NCBI RefSeq assembly: GCF_964340395.1
Contig: NC_135550.1
Coordinates: 11,446,408-11,510,407 of the forward strand
Direction: 5' to 3'
Source: Glandiceps talaboti
Taxonomy: Eukaryota; Hemichordata; Enteropneusta; Spengelidae
DNA: 64,000 nucleotides
Of this stretch, positions 46,758-58,810 are shown piece by piece. A program made the position numbers and the translations under genes. The notes beneath the pieces are model-generated. The model saw only the letters and a list, made by a program, of their open reading frames with translations. It had not been told where the DNA came from and searched no databases. Position 1 is the stretch's first letter. Each line of letters begins with the position of its first letter.

Positions 46758-49382
46758 GTTGTCAACGTAAATCACGTGAGTAGAAACAGCCAATGAACGC
46801 GTACACTTAAATCTCGCACAAGGCGGGATTATACACGTTACTGAATGAAATGTTTACATATTCTGTTTTCTAGAACGACAGTTTCGTCGTTGTTGGCGAT
46901 GTTACATTACAACCGGTCGGTCAGTCCATGGTCAGTCTAAAGTGAGAGCACATCTTCAGTCAACCGTTCTTCCGTCTCTGAAGCATAAAAAAATTAACGT
47001 TCATTTCAAGATAGTTAGACTTGAGAGTGAAATCGGACTAAACACTATCCACCGCTGATGCCCAGTAATGATATGAAGGGAAGCGAGAAATCCCAATCGC
47101 TTTTGTTACAGATAGGGACAGATAGTCGTCTGACATTGGGGCTTTTTGTAACGTTTCAAAGTTTAAATACAAAATTTAAATACATACAATATTATGTCTG
47201 AAATGTACTCTTTTTCTTCAATCTTTGCACTCTCCTTATAATAGTTCTTTATTTCATTTTACTCAGTACCTTTAGAGGCTTGTTTCTGGATCATTTGAAT
47301 AACACAGGGTCCACTGTCTTTTGATCAAGGAGATCAACAAATTTTTCATTTTCCCACAAGTTAAATAACACAGTATTCGGCGACCATGTTGTATTCTTAA
47401 AATAGTATGCCATGGTAGTGAAAGAATACTATTCCGCACAATTTTACACCATACCGCTACAACCAGACTGAGTTTAGTTTACTGCTTTTTGGTTCTTTCG
47501 CCAAATAAAATCACAGAGACTACTACCACATGACGATCATGAGAATTAATCATTTGTCATAAAAGTGAACTTTTAAAATAAAAAAAACATTTCGCATATG
47601 TATTCCAAGAAAAGACCAGTGCGTGTTATATCAAATTAAGTACATGTATGAAGTTGGACGACCAGACACAAATCGAAGGTAAGCCGATGAATTGAAATTT
47701 ATTTGAAATTTGCAACAGGTAATTGAGTGTGAAAAGAAGAACACCGAAGACAGTCAGATGATTTACGCGTATTCGTCAACAATATTCTGACGCGACGTAG
47801 CCATGCATGGGGTGACCCTAAAACGAATGACAAACCGAATGACGGAAAACGAATGACAGCAGATCCAGTATGTAAACAGTGGAATGACACCCTTTTCTAC
47901 ATTCAGTTAGTTGAATGACATACTCTGCCATCAGTGTCATGCACGCATCATTATTTGAATTAGAAGAGGTGATGTCCATGGACGCAAAAAAAGAGAAAAA
48001 ATGGGGTATCTATGTTGTTGTTTGCGTGGTAATCAACATTTTTAGAATGATGACGTCGCATGCATTCTGGAGTCAACTGCAAACCAATATTAAAGAACCG
48101 ATATCAAATCTCCCGTTACCTGGCAATTGGGGAGATTTTAATGACACCACAGATGCAGCTGAACACATGAAGTAACGCTTGGTTCTATATATACTGCAGT
48201 AAGAAATAAATTTATTGACTCAAGCTCAGTGTATATTTCATTCCCGATATTTTTCCGGGGCCGCGAAATGAATAGCATCATGTGTAGTATTGATCAAATT
48301 TAATCAAACTGTTCAGTTCAATTGTAATATTCAAATTGTATTGTATCAAATTCTAGTCGCAGATTAAGTTAAGAAAAACTCAAAAGTGATTAGATGTCAT
48401 AGTAATAAGACTATATGTGAATAACTAGTATACCGGTAAGCCTTAGAGTTCTAAGTTCATGTCGAGTAAATATAGTTGGGTATATATCAAATCTAAATAA
48501 ACTAAAGTTCACACATTAATTTCAATCAGGGTTTCAATTCTGTCAAAGTTCTGGATGACAATGTTCCAATCGAAGTCGAAGCGTACATTACATGTGTTAG
48601 CCCAGTCTTGAATACGCAGTTCTGGCGATGATAGCGGCTGCAGTCCTAGTCCTTGGAGTACGGCGACTATCGGGTGCATTATTTGCTGATCTGTCTGGGT
48701 CATCTTCGGTCAGCTGGGTGGGTACGACGTTTGCACTTACTTCCAGTGGATATAGTTTCGTCACAGACAGCATATGGTTGTACCTAGTTGCCAGTTGATT
48801 CGACGTTCGGTGTCACTGTGTACAAGCACAACATCTCCGATCTTTGTTTGTTTGTTTGGTTGGTTGTTTGTTTTGCCGGTGAGGTTGTGTCCTTATATAA
48901 CAACCCTTTGATTTAGTCTGAGACCAGGCCAGGAAAAGAACAATCTATGAAATATTACACGCCCCTATGATTTGGCATAACTTGATTGGTTATGAAGATT
49001 GCAGTCAGGATCCTAAATTTGACTCAAGCTCAGTGTATATTTCATTTCCGATATCTCTGAAGTGGAGGGGGGGGGGTTACTGTGTAATTCCACATTAAAA
49101 TATGTGCAGCCGGGAGAGAGGGCTAGGAAAATTCTTCGGTTCATTTTTTTTTTTTTGGGGGGGGGGTGTCACGATTTTTTTTTGAGAGCGCGAAGGGGAC
49201 CCCCTGCCGTAAATTCTGATCCTAGCCTAGTTAACACATATCGACAGTTTCAAATAAAATAAAATAAACTGATAAATATAGATTTTTTCGACCAATTCAA
49301 TTTTTTCATATCCAACTCCGGGATTACAGAAGCATCGAGACAGTTCGTAGAGGGCGTAATGTTTACGCGTAAGTGGTGTGAC
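46754..49382. other. Intergenic region upstream of divergent DPY30 and XDH
   Basis: About 2.8 kb between the two start codons. It contains a 36-base direct repeat (48215-48250 and 49019-49054) and unrecognised short frames. The frame at 47915-48175 is the longest and resembles nothing I know. GAATGAC-type short repeats lie near 47820-47860. Confidence 0.55.
48215..49054 (+). repeat. 36-bp direct repeat pair, 804 bp apart
   Basis: TTGACTCAAGCTCAGTGTAT and the next 16 bases recur at 49019-49054 with one change. The enclosed 770 bases could be a unit bounded by direct repeats or the result of a partial duplication. Confidence 0.75.
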
Positions 49383-49530
49383 TGACGTCAAAGTTGAACT
49401 TTTTTCGTATACCAGCGTGCTACACTTCAACTAGGAGGTCACTTATAGATCTGGATACACAGCGCGAACTACAAGCTGCTACTGTGGTAGGAGTTATACT
49501 TGGGAGAGTTAATTTTGTGTTCTGACGTCA
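49383..49530 (+). promoter_or_regulatory. Two CRE palindromes upstream of XDH
   Basis: TGACGTCA occurs at 49383-49390 and 49523-49530; the second ends on the A of the XDH start codon. This is the CREB/ATF consensus. Function is inferred from motif identity and position only. Confidence 0.45.
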
Positions 49531-52500
49531 TGTCGCGCCATGCTAACAGCGACTCCCTGATGAGTGGTGATCTTGTTTTCTTCGTCAATGGTAAAAAGGT
49601 ACGGATATACGATGCTGCACATGCAATGTGTGCTATCTCGTAGTATAGTAGTAGTTCTTCGCAGTCTTTGGGGATCGCCCTATCTACTTGTCAGTTTCAA
49701 AATGAATGATGTGACGACCACTCCTAAATTGACAAGCTCATATTTACAACTATCATTTCCATGTTGATAATTAAACTTGCACTGTGGAAACTTTACAATC
49801 CATCAATTACTGGTATCTCTCGCTTGGCAGTGTTGCTGATATGAATACCATTGGTACAGTGTCCTGATCCTGTGCCTCATCACACCCATGCACCCCGTTT
49901 CATCACTCATGTTTGCAGTGCCCAGAATGTTATGTTACTCCACTGAAGTGTTGTATGAGACAAATATGTTTAATAGATATCTGGAATGTCAATGGTGCAA
50001 TCACAAGTATTAGTATTAATACTATTATTAGTAACCGTGTTTGTCGACCTCTTTTCCAAACAAAACAAACGAAAGTGTTTCCACAACGAGCCGTAAAGAT
50101 GGAGATTTTATAACCCTAGCCATGTTCCACGCGATATTTTTCGAAAATGTAAACAACCACTTTGTCCTACCATGGATGTATTAGGGAGACTCCCTATTTA
50201 CGTCCATGGTCCTACGTACACACCTCCTGTGTGCATTCATATTCAAATTCTTTTAAAAGTTGAAACAAAAATCAATTCTGCACTCAAATTGTACTGAATC
50301 TGCAGTTATATGATCGGTGTTGCGATAGCTTTTAGATATCAAACAACGCTTGAGATTTTTAATTTTTAAGTTTTTTTTATCTGGTGTGAAATTCCACAGA
50401 ATAACATTGTTTATAATCGACTTGACAATGTTGTTTGCCAGAATATCAAGATGGTGTATGGGCTCAGTGATTACATAATACCTTTCCAAGGTCAGCACAG
50501 TAAAGATTTAACAACACAGAGACTTGGATATACCTGTCTCAGGGTAGGCAGAGACAGGTATATCTAAGTCTTTGTGTTGGTGTTAAATGTTGACTGTGCT
50601 GACCTTGGAAAGGTATTAGGTAATCAAGTAATACAACAGCTAAGCAGTCCAACAGACACTGAAGGATCCATCCATTGTGACAATAACAGCACTACTAACA
50701 GTAAACAAAAAATTTGTTATGACAAGTGATATAAGGCCTAATAAAAAAATTGTGTCCTTCTGATTACACTCAATTTTAGAATAGGTGGGGTAGGTAGATT
50801 TTTTATTTCATTTTATATTTTTATTTTTTTTTTTCATGTGTGAGTGTCTAGTTAAGGATTTCCATCGTTTTCCAAATGTATAGTGCAGGGTCATATGGCA
50901 GATTTTTGGGTTTTGTGTGAAATTCATGTTAATTTTTGCCAACATATCACATTGTATTCTCCATCATCTGAGCAATTAAAAAATATATGTTGGCAATTTT
51001 TATTTCAATATTAAGGGTAATTTTTGCAGCAATTTCATAAATGATGTAAAATCATGGTTTTTCTGTATATTGATGGCAAATTAAAATATATGAACTGTAT
51101 GATTGCTTTATATCTGGATAAATGTACTTATGGGCATCTTGTAGACTATAAACTTGTAGACTGTTGTATAATTTTGCATTTTAATCATAATATTATAAAT
51201 TCTGGCTTCTTAATTTGCATATCATTTGCATATTATATTTGCATACAAGTTACATAAATTGGACCTCCTGCAAATATTAGATAGAAAAGAAACCTTCAGA
51301 ATGTTTTACCCCCACTTTTGACCAATTGAGATACTTTCTAGAGCCATGGAAAAAGTAAATATGGCAGCTACTTTAGAACGTTTTTGTTATTTGTTCTGTA
51401 TGCAACCACAATATGGCTGTTGATATAGTTTACAGTTAGAATGAAAAACTTGCATAATTAATTATTTTAGGTAACTAGGCGATATCTTAAAAATGCAAGA
51501 TTCAAATTTCAATTAATATGGTACATATATCAACTATAATAATATGCACCTGTGCTAAGACATTGTTGATACAACTTTTACCTTTAATGAGTAATTTGAA
51601 TAATGAACGATATTCAGTAATTAAGTAGTATCATGCACTCTTAATCTTCATGAAGTCCATATAATTCGGCATATACTTTAACCCAAGGAAACACACTGGT
51701 CAAAAAAAAAGCCGGTTACCATAGTTTTTCTAGTTTTAATGAGCAATTGGCATAATTAGTGATTCCCTTACAGGAGGCATTCAGTTTAAATCTGGTAAAC
51801 AAATTGTCCTGACCAGAAACAATTTTATTTCCTTATGTATGCATTTGCCAGATGAGTTTTGAAAGTGCATGTATAGTTAGGCAAAAAAAAAAAATTCTGT
51901 GTATCCGATAACATGGCCTCAGAAAATTATGGGTAGGTATGTCAGGATTTATTTTATCTTATTTTATCTTTTTAATTGTTTTTATGTTAAAATGTTGCTT
52001 CGACCCAAAAACAAACGAAATGTCTGTCAGAATGCCCTTTCTGTGACAGTTTGATGAAATATGTACAGACATCACTACTTGTGAAAGAAAACAGACATGC
52101 ATGAGGGTCAGCTTGACCTCCATCATGCCTGTCTGTTTTCTTTCACAAGTTTTCACTGTTTTCTTTTTGTTTTAAATGTTTAAAAATATGTTTAGGGTCG
52201 GCAGCTTAAACTAGGGTCAGTCGGTCGGGTTATCGGAAACTTACATTTTTTTTTTATTTTGCTTTTTTATGAAAATTTGATAGTAGTATGTAACAGTAGG
52301 AACAAGTTATTCTGGAGAGTTGAGAACAAAAAGTTCAGTAGACTAGAACTGGGGTGATTCTTTGGTCTGTTGTGTTTGAAGATGATGATTTATATGATCT
52401 GTGATAAACCACCATAATCACTGACTCAATCTTGTCACCCTTATTATTCCACAGGTCGTCGAGAGACATGTTGACCCAGAGATGACCTTATTGACCTACC

Positions 52501-55500
52501 TTCGAACAAAGCGTATCCTTTATAAGTATATTATACCAGGCACGAGCCAGGTTCAACAAAAAATATGGAATATATGCTCTGGTCGTGTAACGTCTCGACA
52601 ACGCACGTCTATGTCATGACAACACGCGTCTACGTCATTGGTTCTGTTGTGTTTGAAATATGAGTCAAAACGCTCAAAATGTCATTACTTTCCCCGATAT
52701 TTTATATTACTGGTGATGGTATAATTATATTATTCCCCAATATTTGTCATTCAGCCGAAAATACTCGTGACCTAACGGTTGTCATTACTCGTCTAACAAC
52801 TCGTAGTGACAAGGGCCCCTTTGGTCACTGGTATTTTGCTTGGCTGACCCTCAGATCACTATAAAGATATAGTGGTCTGTGGCTGAACAAGAAAAATATT
52901 GGGAACTAATATTTAATTATTCCTCTCAAAGCCTTAAACTTTGCGGTTATTTTAAGTTCAAATCAAGAAAAGTGATGGATACACTCCATATAATACTTTT
53001 AATAGTGAACAAATTGATCTAAAAAAAATGATTATGAGTGTGCACTCATCTAATGTACTTATTGACAAATAAATTTATTATTTATTATTTATTACACTGT
53101 CTTATTATCTCAGATGAATAAGACTTGGCAGCTGATGGCAGTTGTCATAGGTAACGTGGTATATAAAATTATGTCACACTTAAAAATGGCCATTGCACAG
53201 TGTTAACTCTATGGGGAAATGACAGATTAAGTTTCCATGGAAACAAAATGTGAACAGACAAATTTGGGCAATGATTTCAAAGCTTTATACGGCAACGTTT
53301 AGGTTGATTTGAGGTACCAGTAATCTGATCTCCAAACAAATTGACTCCTGATGCACATTTGTGAACACAAAGTTATTAAAATTTTAAATGCAAGGAATGA
53401 GATGAATTTGAAGCCAAGAATACAAAAAAACAAAAGTGAAATACTGGTAGAATGAAATAAATAAAAATAAAAACGTGTCACTTATGAGAAGGAACATCAA
53501 CACACGAGAACACAGTTACTGAACCAACCTTACATCTTTGACAACAGGACTGTTTTCTGTTCATCTGGGGTTCTATATGTGAAAGTGACTTTTCTATTAA
53601 AATGTGTATAATACTTGCGTGAGTAATTGTGGACGGGACTGTGTGGTGTTAGTATCTTAAGTATTCTAGCTTCAAATTTCATATAGTTTCATGTAATTAA
53701 TTCTCCATCATGTATAGCAATAGCTCAAAATTTTGCATTCAAGCAATGTATATAGGACCAAAAATCTATGGTTTTGCCATTATGAGAGGAGGCATTCAGT
53801 TTACGTCTGGTTACATGAATATTTTACATGATGACAGATTGTTGACAAAAATGATTAACTCATTAATATTACAAAAATTTAAGATCTTTGACATATTTTC
53901 ATGACACTCTACATTCACACAATGTGTATAGATACAATAGCAGCAGATGTCACATATACATAGGAAGTTGTAGTAAAAGTAGGAGTGGTGCCAGCATTTT
54001 TGCTGTGTAGAATTCGGTATTCATTTCAAAATACATCCTGGCATCATTTACATTGTATCATTTGTTTGATGATTTTGTTTCATTGTTTCCTGACTTAAGT
54101 TACCAGGACAACCACAATTTTGAAAAGAAACTTTAAAGTCACCATCGTGCATACAGTTTTGGTGCCAGGGATGTCCGTTTTTCACATGGAGATATAAAAT
54201 TGTTCAGTGTAAGGTGATCAGATCCCGACATGTCAATTGGGGTTTGAATGTTTTGATTTTCAGTCTAAAAATTGAAAGCTTCAAAATACGTGGTAGGTTT
54301 CTTCCAAGGACCATCTGAAAATATGGTACGTCTAAGAATGCAGTCATTCCTCTACAGGAACAATAAAAAACACAACAGTTTTGAGCATGAATGGTACAAC
54401 AAATTAAACACCACAGCAATTGTGAGCATACTCCTAGCAACAAAATAAACCCAGTAGCAATTATGAACATGACCATAACAACAAAATAAACATCATTGCA
54501 ATTGTGAGCATACCCCTGGTAACAAAATAAAAACAAAGCTGTTGTGACCATTCCCCTAGCAACAAAATAAAAACCATACCAATTGTGAGCATGCCCTTAA
54601 ATTAAAACCATTATTGTAATTGTGAGCATGCCCCTAGTAACAAGATAAAAGTAAGTTTATGGGCAACTGAAAATGGCCATTTCAACTGAGCCTGTTTGAA
54701 TCAATTTGATCTCGTATATTACCATTATGGTCTTATGATTAATTTTAGTAGTTAGTTGTACTGCAGTATCATTGACACAATATCTATCATAGCATAGGAA
54801 TATGTTATCCTTAATTCATTTTCACAGTAAGACTCACTGGTACAAAACTAGGCTGTGCTGAAGGAGGATGTGGAGCCTGTACTTGTATGGTATCAAAATA
54901 TGACCACAAGGAACAGAAAATCAGGTTTGAAATTCTATATAATTATAATCTTAATTTCAATGTGTTCTGGTGAACTTTCTGATATTGCTATAAGCAGTTA
55001 AGTTTGTTTGAATTAGCATAACTTTCAAAAATAATAAAGCTGATCCACATTCCCGTTATATATAGCAAATACTTGTGGAGAAATTTTAGTGAACTTATAT
55101 GTCATATGATTTAACTGTTCAGTGTATGTATTACATAAATGAAATTGGACTAGATAACCTGATTATTCTAGAATATTTCTGTATTGAGGTATATCACTAT
55201 GTTAAATCATGTAAAGTGGTCATAAAGATACAGAAAGTACTAATAGTTACGACTCTGGTAATCCAGCCTTTGGTTTACTAAAGATAGATGTAAAGTAAAT
55301 ATATTGTTCTTCAATGTTGTAGATAATTAATACACAAGTGGGTGATAGCGGTTCCTCTGTTGTATGATTCTAATCACCCTGTGATCAACATAGTATAAAA
55401 ATTGGAAGTCCCAAAACAATACTGTGAGTTCGTGATACTCTAAATAAACTAGTTTTCAGAGACGCCTCACAAACTGAGACAATAATTAAATCGACGTTCA

Positions 55501-58500
55501 TTTAATAGATTATTTACTGGTGTATCAATATGTTGCGACAATAGTTTTAGTCCATGTCTGTCTTAAAAACTGAAGGCTCAACTACCAGAAATTAATATTA
55601 CAGTTTTTCATAGACCCATATTACTTCCATTGTAATTCAATGGAGAGTGCACAAATCGAAAAAACAATGCAATGATTTTCCTATCAAAAGATTATTTTAT
55701 GCTCCAGTACATATTACGAACGTTGCCACATAAGGCACCAGCTTTAATGTGGGTCAGGGTCAGTGCTTGCCTTGTATCAGATTCTGTACTGTGTTTGCAA
55801 AATGTCAACATACTTCATTTGTAGTATTCAACATGTCAACGTGTACACCACTCAAACGTAACTATCTAACAAAATACATGTAACGTGCTCACTTGAAAAA
55901 TGTTTCGCTGGCGTCAAAACGTAACAGTAAATATCGACTGCTTTGTCAAATTGTACATGATCTCCTTTTTAAACCTCATTCCCTCATAATATAATTTGAA
56001 AGGAAGTATTCTATCATTGCACCAGGGTTTACCTGAAATAACATTATCCAATATCCCATTCAAGCTTCCGGCCGCAGAGAAAAAAAATGGCACAGGCACT
56101 TGTTTCCCAAGATATATTTCGAAATACAATAAAACGTCGATGAATATTGACATAGTAAATGAAATGCTATGAAAGGAGTAGCTGCAATAACTAGCTTTGT
56201 TTTTCTTTGCAATACTTTATTATTATTTTTTTATTTTTTTGTGTTACATTTTATTTTCTTACGGGGAAGACAGATCGAAACCGCTACAGTTACTGATGTG
56301 AAAGGGGGCGTCTACATTTCGCGTTGTGTGGACTTATGCAATCCTAGAAACTCATTTTATCTCACTCCTTTCACATATTATCGGCCAAGTATGTCAGTCA
56401 ACATTATCAATATTTTTTTGTGTTCTGAAACATATCTTGGGGAAACAAGTTTAGATTGAAGGTGTTGCTGTACTCCAATAGTAAATAGGGGAGAGGGGTA
56501 GACTGTCTTTATGTGTTTTGTGATAGTTCTATTTTCAATTCATGTAGTTTTGTGATTCAAATGGTGTTTCCATGCCAACTTAAATCATGCTACATAGTGT
56601 ATATGATAAAACTTTTATTGCCCAGATGTAGGTTTTGTATTGTTAAATAAATACGTAAATAAATAAATATTAATAAAAAAAATAATAATGAAAGGTTTTG
56701 CAGACCTCATTAGTATAGCTTTAATACATGTACAGGCCCTCCTTAAGTCGAGACCTTCTTCCATATTGAACTGTCTGCAAAACTCATATATGAGCCATAA
56801 CAATTATCATAGATATTTATAAATTTGAACCAAATCAGTGCATTAAAGTTTTCTGAAGTGAATGTTTACACCAATTTCATTGAAACCATCCTAAGTCACT
56901 GAGATAACAAATCTTGTATGTATTCCTACATTTTATGTTAGATTCTGAACTTTAATTATAATGTGAATTTATTTACTTACAACATTGGAAAATGAACTAT
57001 CGGCAAGCTGACCCAGACACAATCTAAAGCTGATATATTGCAACATGTTGATATAAGTCATCAGTGTCCTCACATTAGGTTTGGTTTTCAGATGAAGCAC
57101 AATCATGGGTAACAAGAGAATACAGCATTGGAGAATAATAATAGTACCATTCTAGAGTTTCTGACTTTCTATCTTTCTTTCATTCTCCTTCTTCATCTAG
57201 TCACTTTTCAGTGAATGCATGTTTATCTCCTGTGTGTTCTATGCATGGTATGGCTGTGACAACTGTAGAAGGTATTGGTAGCACTAAAACTAGACTACAT
57301 CCTGTACAGGTTAGTATGTATATTGAAAGGGTAGTCATACACCCCAAAAAATATTGTTTCCTAGCTGTTGAAGCAAGTTTAGTAGTTTTAATATTTTTGG
57401 GGGTTGTCGGAGGCCAAGCGGTTAGCTTGTATGCCTCTTACCGTTGTATTCTGGTTTCAAACCCCCCAAATGTTGGCTGGGTTTGATTAAAATTATCCAG
57501 GTCTGTAATTAAGAAGGGTAATGCTCAGTTTGACTCTGCCAAATATTGCAGGTTTTTCCTGGGTACATCAGTTTCCTCCTCAGTCTTAAACACTAGGGCA
57601 CTGCTCTTGTTGTGATCATTCAACAAATTTCTGAATTTATTTGGACGAATAAAAATAATTAACATCATTAATAGTTCTGAACTCAGAGTATAGGTAATCT
57701 TAATACCTGATATGTTTCAGCTGAAATATTCAGTCTTTGATTTGTATATATGTGGTTCAATGATGTCGACTTGTCATTATGACTGCATGAGGGTGGCTGT
57801 TGTTGTATACTCTCTGTTTGTCCATCCCTTTGTCTCTGTTAAAGCTGCACCTGCAACGTTTATAAAAAAAAAAAACTAAAAAAAAAAAACCTTCTTTGTT
57901 AGATATAATGACTTAATCATAGTATCATACACCCTGAACAGCATTGATTCACATGTGAGTAAAACGTATTTGCATTGCTGTAAAATATGGTGAAATAAAT
58001 CAAATGAAATCTAATTGATTTTTGGGCCAGCCTGCACCCAATCACAAGTGGATTTTATACACCTGGTACAAGATCTCAATATTAATTATTTCATTACACG
58101 CTACCAATTAGGAATGTATAACCAAATCACATGGTTCTCTGAGGGTTTTTGTACACCTATTTACCTATTAATTATTAATTTTTTTTACCACCCAATCAGC
58201 AATGCATAGCCATCACATGTATAGATACCTAGTATAGATTTTGATATTAACTATTTCTATACACCTACCAACCAGGAACGTATAGCCAAATCACATGGTT
58301 CTCAGTGTGGATTCTGCACACCTGGTATTGTGATGTCGATGTATACACTCCTAAGAAACAATCCACAGCCTTGCTATGATGATATGCTGAGTGCTTTTGA
58401 AGGTAATCTGTGTCGCTGTACTGGATATCGACCAATCATAGAAGGGTACAAAACATTTACCAAGGTAAGAGGGTGAATTAAAGGGGGCACCAGCTCAGTT

Positions 58501-58718
58501 TAGAAACTTTTCTACTCAAAAGTGAAAATATTTATCACATATAAAACATTGATTAAACTATTCTTAGAGTAGTAGAATGTTATGTTGATGTATGCCTTCT
58601 ATCTATAACATTTCTATGACATTTGTCTTCTAGCATTGTTAGAACAGTTTATTGCATAGCAGAGATTTCCTCGACATTTTTACCTTCCCATAGGATGGTT
58701 ATATATAAGGGATGAAAA

Positions 58719-58810
<92 letters not shown>

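Noticed and set aside
48509-48703. 64-residue minus-strand frame between the direct repeats
   Set aside because: No motif recognised; length is within chance for this region.
47978-53245. Other CCATGG palindromes (47978, 53236, 42478)
   Set aside because: Only 6-12 bases long with no matching arms or flanking duplications, so not micro-element copies.
55609-55617. Further CATAGACCC nine-mers, here and at 21309
   Set aside because: One or two matches are expected by chance in 64 kb, and no paired end is close by.
57403-57475. A functional tRNA gene
   Set aside because: The cloverleaf stems do not pair well and the sequence continues as a SINE body.
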